Of a stretch of 37,197 nucleotides of DNA, positions 8,779-16,176 are shown in pieces. The stretch lies in assembly GCA_030524745.1 (NCBI GenBank), contig JAUNGC010000034.1:1-37197 (forward strand). Direction: 5' to 3'. Position 1 is the stretch's first letter. Each line of letters opens with the position of its first letter. The notes below the pieces were generated by a model. The model saw nothing but the letters and a program-made list of their open reading frames with translations. It did not search any database and was not told the origin of the DNA. A program made the translations under genes and the position numbers. The stretch is from Eubacteriales bacterium. GTDB taxonomy: Bacteria; Bacillota; Clostridia; Lachnospirales; Lachnospiraceae.

Positions 8779-9894
8779 ATGAGAGAAGCCGGTTTGGAAA
8801 AAATAAAAGAAAACATCTGCAATCAGTTTCAAATAGAAGGAAAAGTGGAGAAACTGATCCGGTTTGGGAACGGACATATTAATGATACTTATCAAATGAT
8901 CTGCAGAAGAGGGAACGGGGAAATAAGACGTTATATCCTGCAGCGCATGAACGATGAAATCTTTAAAAATCCCGCTGAACTGATGGAGAATATTGCGAAC
9001 GTCACCGCTTTTTTGAGACGGAAGATCGTAGAAAGGGGCGGCGACGCAGAGCGGGAGACCTTAACCGTCATTCGGACGGTGGATGAAAATAATTTTTATA
9101 CGGACAAAAACGGAGAGAACTGGAGACTGTTTTTGTTTATTGAGAACGCTTTCTGTCTGGAAACGGTAAGAAACCCGGAAGATTTTTATAATAGCGCGGT
9201 GGCGTTCGGAAACTTTCAGAGGTTGCTGGCGGAATACCCGGCGGATACGCTCCATGAAACGATCCGCAATTTTCATAATACGGTGAGCCGGTTTTCCGAT
9301 TTTGAAAAAGCCGTGGAGGAAGATATCTGCGGACGTAAAAAGGAAGTCGAGCCGGAGATACGGTTTGTGCTGGAGCGGGAAGCGGACTGTCATGTGATTT
9401 GTGATGCGCTGAAGAGCGGACGCATTCCGCTGCGGGTCACACACAATGATACGAAGCTGAATAATATTATGATGGACAGCCTCACGGGAAAGGGAATCTG
9501 TGTGATAGACCTTGATACGGTCATGCCCGGAAGCGCGCTGTATGATTACGGGGATTCCATTCGCTTCGGCGCGAGCACCGCGTTGGAGGATGAACGAAAT
9601 CTGGATCTGGTTTCCTGCGATCTGGAACTGTTTGAAGCTTATACAAAGGGTTATATCGAAGGATGCGGAGGGCATCTGACGAAGGAAGAAATCCGATTAT
9701 TGCCGATGGGGGCCAAAATTATGACGCTGGAGTGCGGCATGCGTTTTCTGGCGGACTATCTGCAAAATGATATTTATTATAAAATCCACAGGGACAGGCA
9801 GAACCTTGACCGGGCCAGAACGCAGTTTAAGCTGGTGGCCGATATGGAAAGCAAATGGGAGCGGATGAACGCCATCGTATCAAGGTATTTATGA
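8779..9894 (+). CDS. aminoglycoside-phosphotransferase-fold sugar kinase, N-acetylhexosamine 1-kinase-like
   Basis: This 371-residue cytoplasmic kinase resembles NahK/LnpB, which phosphorylates GlcNAc or GalNAc at C1. The visible signatures are GNGHINDTY near residue 27 (nucleotide loop), the catalytic segment VTHNDTKLNN with Asp224, and the metal-binding VIDLDTVMPG with Asp244/Asp246 followed by YDYGDSIRFGA. These segments are closer to NahK than to antibiotic kinases. The ATG at 8779 has AGGAGG at 8765-8770 with ideal spacing; the in-frame GTG at 8773 is too close to that site. As the last gene of the operon, it would be the intracellular step after import and hydrolysis of an amino-sugar glycan. 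No phosphorylase or uridylyltransferase of the lacto-N-biose pathway is nearby, so the specificity is inferred. Confidence 0.82.
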   Translation: MREAGLEKIKENICNQFQIEGKVEKLIRFGNGHINDTYQMICRRGNGEIRRYILQRMNDEIFKNPAELMENIANVTAFLRRKIVERGGDAERETLTVIRTVDENNFYTDKNGENWRLFLFIENAFCLETVRNPEDFYNSAVAFGNFQRLLAEYPADTLHETIRNFHNTVSRFSDFEKAVEEDICGRKKEVEPEIRFVLEREADCHVICDALKSGRIPLRVTHNDTKLNNIMMDSLTGKGICVIDLDTVMPGSALYDYGDSIRFGASTALEDERNLDLVSCDLELFEAYTKGYIEGCGGHLTKEEIRLLPMGAKIMTLECGMRFLADYLQNDIYYKIHRDRQNLDRARTQFKLVADMESKWERMNAIVSRYL

Positions 9895-9969
9895 ACTTTG
9901 CGCGCATTGTGCCGCTGTGCGATAAAAACGCATCTTACAACAAAAAAATGCACTTCACGTTCCTGCATA

Positions 9970-9998
9970 TTGTTATGAAAATAAATCCCGTTTATAAT
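9970..9998 (+). promoter_or_regulatory. sigma-A-type promoter for the esterase/LytTR operon
   Basis: TTGTTA (9970-9975), a 17-base spacer and a perfect TATAAT (9993-9998) lie 31 bases upstream of the esterase start. This marks a new transcription unit in the 135-base gap after the sugar-kinase operon. No convincing terminator for the upstream operon was seen in the gap. Confidence 0.7.
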
Positions 9999-10029
9999 CG
10001 CTTTACCAAAGAAAGGAAAGGTGACTATA

Positions 10030-11400
10030 ATGGGATTTGTTTTATTGGGAGTATTTACCGCAATTGAGATTGCATTGCTGGTCATAACGTTTACGAAACG
10101 ACAGGAAAAAGCGGACTGGCTTCAAAACCGTGTGATATGCAGGGCGGCGGAGACGGCAGTTTTTGTTCTGGCGCTGCTTTTGCCGCAGGTTTCCTGGGAT
10201 TTCAGATTCCGACTGTGCTTTTTTATTTTGCTGATACGCGCGATCCTGGCGCTGGTGATCTGGCTTTTGAGGAAAAAGAAAACGTCCGGTAAAAAGTCAA
10301 AGCCCGGCGCAGCGCTGAGCGCATTTGGCGGAATCCTGATTCTGGCGCTTTCTCTGGTTCCCGCCTTTCTCTTTACCGGATATGAAGGACTCGAAACCAC
10401 CGGTGTGTACGGAGTAAAGCAGGTCAGGGCGATTTTAGTGGATGAAAGCAGGAAGGAAAGTTTTGAAACGGACGGTTCCAAAAGAGAGGTGCCGGTCTAT
10501 TTCTATTATCCGGATGCGGAAAATGCCGGAGAGAACGTCTTTCCTCTGGTAATATTTTCCCATGGAGCCTTCGGCTATTATCAGAGCAACACCTCCACCT
10601 ATATGGAACTTGCAAGCAACGGTTATGTGGTGATAAGCTTGGATCATCCCTATCATTCCTTTTTTACGCGGGATACGGACGGCAAGCTGATCACGGTCAA
10701 TCCTGATTTTTTGCAGGAAGTGATGGCAGCGAATGAGGAGAGCGCGACGGAGGAAGAAATCTTTGCATTGTCCCGCAAATGGCTGTCGATCCGTACCGCG
10801 GATATCAATTTTGTCCTGGACAGTGTCAAAAACGCAAAGGCGGAGGAAAGTTGTCCGGCGGAATGGTTTATCGAATCGGAAGAGACCGGGAATGAAATTT
10901 CCAAAGCGCTTGCAATGGCTGATATTGCGCATATCGGTCTGATGGGACATTCCATGGGCGGCGCGGCGAGCGTATCGGTCGGCAGAGAGCGCGATGATAT
11001 CGGTGCGGTGATTGATCTGGACGGGACAATGCTCGGCGAACAGTTAAGTTACGAAGACGGGGTATATCAGTACAATGATGCGGCGTATCCGGCGCCGCTT
11101 CTGGCAATTGACAATGAAGAACATTATCAGTATTACCGGGAAGATGCGGAAAAGGAAGAACTTTATGTGAATCAGGCGGTGCTTGAAAATACGGTGGCCG
11201 GCGAACATACTTATTTTGTCGGCAGCGGTCATATGAACTTTACCGATCTGCCGCTGTTTTCACCGATTCTGGCGTCGCTTCTGGGAACGGGAACCGTGGA
11301 CGAAACGGAATGCGTCCGGACGATGAATGAAATCATTCTTCAATATTATAACTTCTGGTTAAAAGGCGAAGGGGAAATAAACATAAAAGAGAGTTACTGA
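10030..11400 (+). CDS. membrane-anchored alpha/beta hydrolase, platelet-activating-factor acetylhydrolase-like
   Basis: This 456-residue protein has four hydrophobic segments in its first ~120 residues (about 2-22, 40-57, 60-78 and 95-118), then a soluble alpha/beta-hydrolase domain. The oxyanion region is VIFSHGAFG. The nucleophile is Ser308 in GHSMGGAAS, the likely acid is Asp329 or Asp331 in VIDLDGTML, and the likely histidine is His401 in GSGHMNF. This order and the late SGHMNF motif resemble PAF-acetylhydrolase-type esterases. The true substrate in bacteria is unknown; a lipid or acetyl ester at the membrane is a reasonable guess. The ATG at 10030 has AGGAAAGG 8 bases upstream; a GTG at 10021 lies inside that site and is rejected. 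It is 41 bases upstream of the LytTR gene and probably co-transcribed. Confidence 0.85.
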   Translation: MGFVLLGVFTAIEIALLVITFTKRQEKADWLQNRVICRAAETAVFVLALLLPQVSWDFRFRLCFFILLIRAILALVIWLLRKKKTSGKKSKPGAALSAFGGILILALSLVPAFLFTGYEGLETTGVYGVKQVRAILVDESRKESFETDGSKREVPVYFYYPDAENAGENVFPLVIFSHGAFGYYQSNTSTYMELASNGYVVISLDHPYHSFFTRDTDGKLITVNPDFLQEVMAANEESATEEEIFALSRKWLSIRTADINFVLDSVKNAKAEESCPAEWFIESEETGNEISKALAMADIAHIGLMGHSMGGAASVSVGRERDDIGAVIDLDGTMLGEQLSYEDGVYQYNDAAYPAPLLAIDNEEHYQYYREDAEKEELYVNQAVLENTVAGEHTYFVGSGHMNFTDLPLFSPILASLLGTGTVDETECVRTMNEIILQYYNFWLKGEGEINIKESY

Positions 11401-11441
11401 AAAAAAGAAGGATTTTTTCCTGATGAGACGGGGAGCGGTGA

Positions 11442-11888
11442 ATGGATATAAAAATCTTGAAAATCACAAAAAATCAGCCGGAGCGGATGGAAATCCGCTG
11501 TCATGAGGTGACGGAGGAAATCAGGGAGATTGTGACCTTTGTGAAGTCGCGGCAGGGGCAGTTGACCGGAGTTCTGGAAGGAAAGAAATATGAGATTTCG
11601 GTGCTTGACATTTATTATATTGAGGCGGTGGACAACAGGGTTTTTCTTTACTGTTCCAGACAGGTATATGAAACGAAGCAGAAACTGTATGAACTGGAGG
11701 AATTTCTGAAAGAAAAATATTTTCTGCGCGTTTCAAAATCCCTTCTGCTGAATCTGATGAAGGTCAAAGCAGTAAAACCGGCGCTGAACGGCAGGTTTAT
11801 TGCGATTCTGCAGGGCGGAGAGGAAATTATGATTTCCAGAAAATATGTGCCGGAACTGAAAAAGGCGTTGAAAGGCGGTGCTTGCTGA
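11442..11888 (+). CDS. LytTR-domain transcriptional regulator
   Basis: This 148-residue stand-alone regulator has a short N-terminal part (1-45) and a LytTR DNA-binding domain (about 48-145). Typical segments are the strand IYYIEAVDNRVFLYC, the FLRVSKSLLLNL block and the ending ISRKYVPELKKAL. It lacks a receiver domain, so phosphorylation is not the signal. Its stop overlaps the start of the DUF3021 membrane protein, an association seen widely in Firmicutes where the membrane protein holds the regulator in check. A GGGGAGCGGTGA site precedes the ATG. It may control its own operon including the esterase upstream. Confidence 0.9.
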   Translation: MDIKILKITKNQPERMEIRCHEVTEEIREIVTFVKSRQGQLTGVLEGKKYEISVLDIYYIEAVDNRVFLYCSRQVYETKQKLYELEEFLKEKYFLRVSKSLLLNLMKVKAVKPALNGRFIAILQGGEEIMISRKYVPELKKALKGGAC

Positions 11889-12343
11889 TGCATGGAAAAG
11901 AATTTTTCGTCGATCTGATAAGAACATATTTTATCCTGGTTACTTTTATTACGGTGGGAATTCTGGTTATGGGATCGTATTTTGAACCGAATGCCCGTTT
12001 CGGATATGAGGCGTTCGCCGCACCTTTGATTTATGGGGGCTGCGGCGTGCTTCCGAATGCCGTCATGTATACCAGGCGGGAACTCAGGATAAAAGAACTC
12101 CTTGCGCGCAAGGCGATACAACTGATTCTGATTGAAGGAATTGTCCTTTCCGTGGCTTTTTGGAACACGGATATCTGCAGCGGGCAGAGCGATATCGTGA
12201 TTGGTATGGGCGTATGCATCTTTTTGATTTATGTTTTGGCTCACGTGATCGACTGGCTGCTGGCCTGTATTTCCGCAAAGCGGCTTACGGAAGAACTGAG
12301 GAATCTCCAAAAAACAGCAAATGACGCATCCTGTACAAAGTAG
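11888..12343 (+). CDS. DUF3021 membrane protein, partner of the LytTR regulator
   Basis: This 151-residue protein has four predicted membrane helices (about residues 8-30, 42-60, 77-95 and 103-125) and a polar C-terminal tail. The layout and the basic loop RRELRIKELLARKAIQ fit DUF3021. The ATG at 11888 shares its A with the regulator's TGA stop, and AAGGCGG lies just upstream, so translation is coupled. A TTG 6 bases earlier (11882) is in frame but less likely. The inferred role is as inhibitor or membrane anchor of the LytTR protein, by analogy with other LytTR/membrane-protein pairs. Confidence 0.85.
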   Translation: MHGKEFFVDLIRTYFILVTFITVGILVMGSYFEPNARFGYEAFAAPLIYGGCGVLPNAVMYTRRELRIKELLARKAIQLILIEGIVLSVAFWNTDICSGQSDIVIGMGVCIFLIYVLAHVIDWLLACISAKRLTEELRNLQKTANDASCTK

Positions 12344-12415
12344 ACGAAAAAAAGACGAAAATATATAAAATTTTCAAGAATGATATAAGAAAACTTTCAG
12401 GATTTTTCAATGCCG

Positions 12416-12444
12416 TTGACAAATCTGCATAAAAAATGTAAAAA
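12416..12444 (+). promoter_or_regulatory. promoter of the second sugar ABC importer
   Basis: A perfect TTGACA (12416-12421) is followed after 17 bases by TAAAAA (12439-12444), a weak -10 inside an A-rich tract. The 222-base gap before the binding-protein gene is otherwise AT-rich and leaves a leader of roughly 115 bases. Confidence 0.55.
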
Positions 12445-12450
12445 AAGACT

Positions 12451-12481
12451 ATGCCATATAAACAAAGTATAAGGATGGCAT
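12451..12481 (+). promoter_or_regulatory. inverted repeat ATGCCAT-N17-ATGGCAT, possible operator or leader hairpin
   Basis: ATGCCAT (12451-12457) and ATGGCAT (12475-12481) are perfect 7-bp reverse complements separated by 17 bases, starting at the expected transcription start of the importer operon. It could be a repressor site or a hairpin in the RNA leader. A second small stem (GCGGT 12532-12536 with ACCGC 12542-12546) sits directly upstream of the AGGAGG of the binding-protein gene. Confidence 0.4.
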
Positions 12482-12565
12482 GAGTTATGATTTTCCGCAT
12501 AAAGAGGATCATGATAACAAAACTATGATTCGCGGTACAGAACCGCAAAAGGAGGACAACGAGTT

Positions 12566-14005
12566 ATGAAAAAGAAAGTTTTATCTGTTCTTTGCGCATG
12601 CACGATGGTGTTCGGCCTGGCAGCATGTGGATCAGATGCTTCCACCAGCACTCCCGCAGCCGATGCTGACACCAGCGCAGCGGTAGAAGAGACAGATGCA
12701 GGCGAAGAAGAGACAGACGCAGGCAGCGCAGCCGGCACAGGTTCTGTTTATCTGTTAAACTTCAAACCCGAGACCGATGATGCGTGGCAGGCGTTGGCAA
12801 AAGTTTACACAGAGCAGACAGGCGTAGAGGTTAACGTACTTACCGCGGCTGACGGACAGTACAAGACCACTTTACAGTCCGAACTGGCTAAATCCGAAGC
12901 GCCTACGATCTTTACGATCGGCAGCAACGCAGATTGCGCTGAATATGCAAACTACATCTATGATTTATCCGATTCTGCTTTATACGAGCATTTGACAGAT
13001 AAGTCCCTCTCCCTTTCCTATGACGGAAAAGTGGCGGCAGTTGCGAACTGCTATGAATCTTATGGTATCATTTACAACAAGACAATTCTGCAGAGTTACA
13101 TTGACAACTATGAAGGCGCAGTTATCTCCTCTATCGATGAGATCGATAACTTTGAGACATTAAAGGCGGTAGCGGAAGACATCAACGCTAATGTTGATGC
13201 GATCAACGAAGCCTGCGGCACTGAACTGACGGAAGCATTCGCTTCTTCCGGTCTTGATTCCGGTTCCAACTGGAGATTCTCCGGACATCTTGCTGGTATC
13301 GCTCTTTACTATGAGTTCAAGGATGCAGGATGCGATCTGATCGCTGGTCAGGGAACCGTTACCGGCGATTATCTGGATAACTTCAAAGCAGTTTGGGATC
13401 TCTATGTGAGCACTTCCGCAGCAGACCCTGCAACTCTTGACTCCGGCGCATTAAACGCAGAGCAGGAATTGGGTCTGGGCGAAGCAGTATTCTATCAGAA
13501 CGGCGACTGGGAGTTTGCAGCGCTGACAAATCCGGAGAACGGTTACACTGTAACGGCTGAAGATCTTTCCATGATGCCCATTTACTTCGGTGTAGACGAT
13601 GCAACGGAAGGTCTGGCAGTTGGTACCGAGAACTACTGGGCAGTTAACGCACAGGCTTCTCAGGAAGACATCGATTCCACATTGGCATTCTTAGAGTGGG
13701 TTATCACTTCTGACGAAGGACGTAACGCGATCAACAAGGATATGGGCCTTACCGCTCCGTTTGATACCTTCACAGGCGATTTCGCTTCTCAGAACCAGTT
13801 CGCTGCAAAGGTGAATGATTACGCGGCTGCAGGCAAGACTTCTGTAGCATGGAGTTTCAGCGCAACTCCTGCGGTAGATGACTGGAGAGCAGATTTCATC
13901 GCTGCACTTACCGAGTACACTGAACGCGGCGGTTCCTGGGACGACGTTGTGACTGCATATGTTGATCAGTGGGCATACTACTGGGATCTTCAGAACGCTG
14001 AATAA
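12566..14005 (+). CDS. sugar ABC transporter substrate-binding lipoprotein
   Basis: This 479-residue lipoprotein has a signal peptide with lipobox LAAC (Cys21) and a low-complexity linker (about 22-55) rich in Asp, Glu, Ala and Thr. The body is a family-1 binding-protein fold of the MalE/oligosaccharide type. It has a typical SEAPTIFTIGSN segment near 112 and an FYQNGDWEFAAL segment near 310, where such proteins contact sugar. AGGAGG lies 9 bases upstream of the ATG. Codon choice is more restricted than in neighbouring genes (many GAC, AAC, TAC, GCA), as expected for a very highly expressed gene. The two permeases follow after a hairpin. The sugar is not identifiable; no hydrolase is adjacent. 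Confidence 0.93.
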   Translation: MKKKVLSVLCACTMVFGLAACGSDASTSTPAADADTSAAVEETDAGEEETDAGSAAGTGSVYLLNFKPETDDAWQALAKVYTEQTGVEVNVLTAADGQYKTTLQSELAKSEAPTIFTIGSNADCAEYANYIYDLSDSALYEHLTDKSLSLSYDGKVAAVANCYESYGIIYNKTILQSYIDNYEGAVISSIDEIDNFETLKAVAEDINANVDAINEACGTELTEAFASSGLDSGSNWRFSGHLAGIALYYEFKDAGCDLIAGQGTVTGDYLDNFKAVWDLYVSTSAADPATLDSGALNAEQELGLGEAVFYQNGDWEFAALTNPENGYTVTAEDLSMMPIYFGVDDATEGLAVGTENYWAVNAQASQEDIDSTLAFLEWVITSDEGRNAINKDMGLTAPFDTFTGDFASQNQFAAKVNDYAAAGKTSVAWSFSATPAVDDWRADFIAALTEYTERGGSWDDVVTAYVDQWAYYWDLQNAE

Positions 14006-14035
14006 TCAGTGATTAAAAAAGTTTAAATGGCATTG

Positions 14036-14074
14036 ACGGGGTGAGTGGCTCTGATTCACTTACCCCGTTTTTTT
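14036..14074 (+). terminator. strong hairpin with T-run between binding protein and permeases
   Basis: ACGGGGTGAGTG (14036-14047) pairs with CACTTACCCCGT (14057-14068) with one G-U pair and a 9-base loop, followed by seven T residues to 14074. The permease ribosome site begins at 14075. As the permeases have no other visible promoter, this is best read as a partial terminator that keeps binding-protein mRNA in excess and protects its 3' end. Confidence 0.85.
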
Positions 14075-14089
14075 AGAAAGGAAGCATCT

Positions 14090-14947
14090 ATGGAGAAAGG
14101 AATCAGAAAATATTGTCCAATATTTGTATTTCCAACCATGATTGCATTTGCAATTGGATTTATCGTACCGTTTTTGTACGGCATTTTCCTTTCCTTCTGT
14201 AAGTTTACGACAGTAACGGACTGGACCTGGGTTGGATTGCAGAATTACACCAAGATTTTTGTTGTTAACGGAAAAGTGGATACGTCTTTTTTGCATTCCA
14301 TCTGGTATACAGCATTATTTACCGTTGTATCGGTTCTTATCATTAATGTCGTTTCTTTTGCAATTGCAATGGCGCTTACAAAGGGAATTAAAGGAACAAA
14401 CTTATTCCGTACCGTATTTTTTCTGCCGAATCTGATCGGCGGTATCGTATTGAGTTACATATGGCTGATGATTTTTAATGCAATCCTGCAGAATTTTTCC
14501 AAGACAATCGTATCTTCCCAATGGTACGCATTCTGGGGACTCATTGTTGTGGTATGCTGGCAGCAGATCGGATATATGATGATTATCTACATTGCAGGCA
14601 TTCAGAATATTCCCGGAGATCTGATTGAGGCGGCGAAAATTGACGGCGCAAATGCATGGCAGCTTCTTCGTAAGGTAACGCTTCCGATGCTGATGCCTAC
14701 GATTACGATTTGTTCCTTCCTTACTCTGACAAACGGATTCAAGCTGTTTGATCAGAACCTTGCGTTGACGGGCGGTAACCCGGGAAAATCCTCCCAGTTA
14801 CTCGCGTTGAATATCTATGATACCATGTACGGTACGACCGGATGGCAGGGCGTTGGTCAGGCAAAGGCAGTCATTTTCTTTATTCTGGTTGCATTGATTT
14901 CGGTTGCACAGAATAAGCTGACGACAAGTAAGGAGGTGGAAAGCTGA
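14090..14947 (+). CDS. sugar ABC transporter permease (MalF/UgpA-type)
   Basis: This 285-residue inner-membrane permease has six expected helices, beginning IFVFPTMIAFAIGFIVPFLYG. The EAA loop, which docks the ATPase, is visible near residues 178-197 as DLIEAAKIDGANAWQLLRKV. The ATG at 14090 has AGAAAGGA at 14075-14082. An in-frame ATG at 14045 falls inside the terminator stem and is rejected. The stop overlaps the next permease start (TGATG), so the two subunits are made together. No ATPase gene is present; a shared MsmX-type ATPase elsewhere is probable. Confidence 0.94.
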   Translation: MEKGIRKYCPIFVFPTMIAFAIGFIVPFLYGIFLSFCKFTTVTDWTWVGLQNYTKIFVVNGKVDTSFLHSIWYTALFTVVSVLIINVVSFAIAMALTKGIKGTNLFRTVFFLPNLIGGIVLSYIWLMIFNAILQNFSKTIVSSQWYAFWGLIVVVCWQQIGYMMIIYIAGIQNIPGDLIEAAKIDGANAWQLLRKVTLPMLMPTITICSFLTLTNGFKLFDQNLALTGGNPGKSSQLLALNIYDTMYGTTGWQGVGQAKAVIFFILVALISVAQNKLTTSKEVES

Positions 14948-15855
14948 TGGCGAAGCATAAAGAGCAGCAGGTGAGCACCGTCCGGCAGGCAAAGCATGGC
15001 GGTCTTCTTACCTTGTTTTTTGTCATTTTAAGTATTGCCTGGATTTTTCCGATTCTGATTGTCGTTTTGAACTCTTTTAAATTGAAAGCGTACATTTTCA
15101 GATATCCGTTTGGACTCAGCGCAAATTCCATTACGGACGGCTGGGATAAATTTATCCAGGGCGCGCAGAAGATCTTCTGCGGATGGCTGAACTATAATAA
15201 CGCCATCACAAAAACCAATTTCTGGTCCAGCTTTGGAAACTCCTTATTTATTACGGTCGGCTCTGTGGTGGTAATCATTCTTTGCTGTTCCATGTGCGCA
15301 TGGTACATCGTGCGCGTAAATACGAAAGGCACAAAACTGATTTATCTGCTGTGCCTGTTTTCCATGATCGTTCCGTTCCAGATGGTAATGTTTACGCTGT
15401 CCAAATTTGCGAATATGCTGCGTCTGTCCAATCCTTTGGGTATTATCGTTGTATATCTGGGATTTGGAGCCGGACTGGCGGTATTCATGTTTACCGGATT
15501 CGTCAAGAGCATTTCCATTGAGATCGAGGAAGCGGCAATGATCGACGGCTGCAGCCCGCTGCAGACATTCTTCCTTGTTGTATTTCCGATTTTGAAGCCC
15601 ACGGTCGTAACGGTGGCGATTCTGGAAGCGATGTGGGTATGGAACGACTTCCTTCTGCCGAGCCTGGTATTAAATATCAACAAGTACAAGACCATTCCGA
15701 TTGCAATTCAGTATCTGAAGCAGAGTCATGGTCAGGTGGACTGGGGCGCAATGATGGCAGTGCTGGTTCTTGCGATTCTGCCGATTGTTATTTTCTATAT
15801 TGCATGTCAGAAGTACATTATAGAAGGTGTTCTGGCAGGCGCGGTAAAGGGCTGA
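14947..15855 (+). CDS. sugar ABC transporter permease (MalG/UgpE-type)
   Basis: This 302-residue second permease has the usual pattern: a first helix at about 20-40 (LFFVILSIAWIFPILIVVLNSF), then an extracellular loop, five more helices and an EAA loop near 195-215 (SIEIEEAAMIDGCSPLQTFF). The conserved EAMWVWNDFLLP segment follows near 225. AAGGAGG lies just upstream and the start overlaps the previous stop by one base. It forms a heterodimer with the preceding permease and takes sugar from the upstream lipoprotein. A strong terminator follows, closing the operon. Confidence 0.94.
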   Translation: MAKHKEQQVSTVRQAKHGGLLTLFFVILSIAWIFPILIVVLNSFKLKAYIFRYPFGLSANSITDGWDKFIQGAQKIFCGWLNYNNAITKTNFWSSFGNSLFITVGSVVVIILCCSMCAWYIVRVNTKGTKLIYLLCLFSMIVPFQMVMFTLSKFANMLRLSNPLGIIVVYLGFGAGLAVFMFTGFVKSISIEIEEAAMIDGCSPLQTFFLVVFPILKPTVVTVAILEAMWVWNDFLLPSLVLNINKYKTIPIAIQYLKQSHGQVDWGAMMAVLVLAILPIVIFYIACQKYIIEGVLAGAVKG

Positions 15856-15898
15856 TTTTTATTGCCGGTTACTGAATGATGAAATAAAAAAGATCAAT

Positions 15899-15925
15899 GG
15901 GGGTGGAATTCCACCCTCTTTTTTT
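15899..15925 (+). terminator. Rho-independent terminator of the ABC importer operon
   Basis: GGGTGG (15901-15906) and CCACCC (15911-15916) with a 4-base AATT loop, extended by a G-U and a G-C pair, are followed by a run of seven T (15919-15925). It lies 44 bases after the second permease stop. Confidence 0.9.
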
Positions 15926-15956
15926 GCCATATAAAGTGGAAGTATGAAGGTATTGA

Positions 15957-15965
15957 TGCTATACT
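15957..15965 (+). promoter_or_regulatory. extended -10 promoter for the leader-peptide/MFS unit
   Basis: TG-C-TATACT (15957-15965) is an extended -10 element located 36 bases before the leader-peptide start. No good -35 is present at 17 bases (TGGAAG), which is usual for extended -10 promoters. Confidence 0.55.
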
Positions 15966-16001
15966 TAACAAGGAACGATATTGTCAGTCGGGAGGTACGA
16001 T

Positions 16002-16082
16002 ATGCTGTGTCATATGAGAATCGATTTAAGCGCTTTGCTCTGTACAAGGTCTGGTGACAGGACGAAACTTGTGCAGAGATAA
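16002..16082 (+). CDS. 26-residue leader peptide upstream of the MFS efflux gene
   Basis: A short frame with a strong ribosome site (GGGAGG ending at 15994, 7 bases before the ATG) begins MLCHMRIDLSALL and ends at TAA 16080-16082. Near its end it contains Arg20-Thr21-Lys22, an R-X-K arrangement like the Arg/Lys-X-Arg/Lys motifs at which macrolides stall ribosomes on leader peptides. Its coding sequence contains both arms of an 11-bp stem (16038-16048 with 16068-16078), and its stop abuts a second hairpin. The downstream gene is a MefA-like efflux pump whose own start is 95 bases after this stop. I infer a drug-sensing leader, as known for erm and mef genes; the peptide itself I do not recognise. 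Confidence 0.6.
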   Translation: MLCHMRIDLSALLCTRSGDRTKLVQR

Positions 16083-16113
16083 CCGGCAATGAGCCATAGA
16101 AGGCTCGGTGGCT
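16038..16113 (+). promoter_or_regulatory. attenuator-like RNA leader with competing hairpins
   Basis: Stem 1: CTCTGTACAAG (16038-16048) pairs with CTTGTGCAGAG (16068-16078), ten Watson-Crick pairs and one wobble, 19-base loop. Stem 2: GAGCC (16091-16095) pairs with GGCTC (16102-16106), supported by ACCG (16082-16085) with CGGT (16106-16109). Stem 2 alternative: AGCCA (16092-16096) pairs with TGGCT (16109-16113), directly followed by ATTTT. The last two cannot form together. This fits a ribosome-position-dependent switch controlled by the leader peptide, but no strong terminator T-run is present. Confidence 0.55.
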
Positions 16114-16176
16114 ATTTTCGTCCGCATTGGATTTTGTACTTATGGAAAAGAAAAAATCTATAAGGAGATAAATTCA

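Noticed and set aside
8779-9894. Reading the phosphotransferase-fold gene as an aminoglycoside-resistance kinase
   Set aside because: The GNGHINDTY, HNDTKLNN and IDLDTVMPG segments are those of sugar kinases, and the gene closes a glycan-use operon.
11399-11419. A-run/T-run hairpin between the esterase and LytTR genes
   Set aside because: The stem is almost only A-T pairs and the gap is just 41 bases, so it is unlikely to separate the two genes transcriptionally.
12386-12401. cre-like sequence (AGAAAACTTTCA) upstream of the second importer
   Set aside because: It lacks the central CG and flanking TG/CA of a CcpA site; it matches only as a short GAAA/TTTC dyad in AT-rich DNA.
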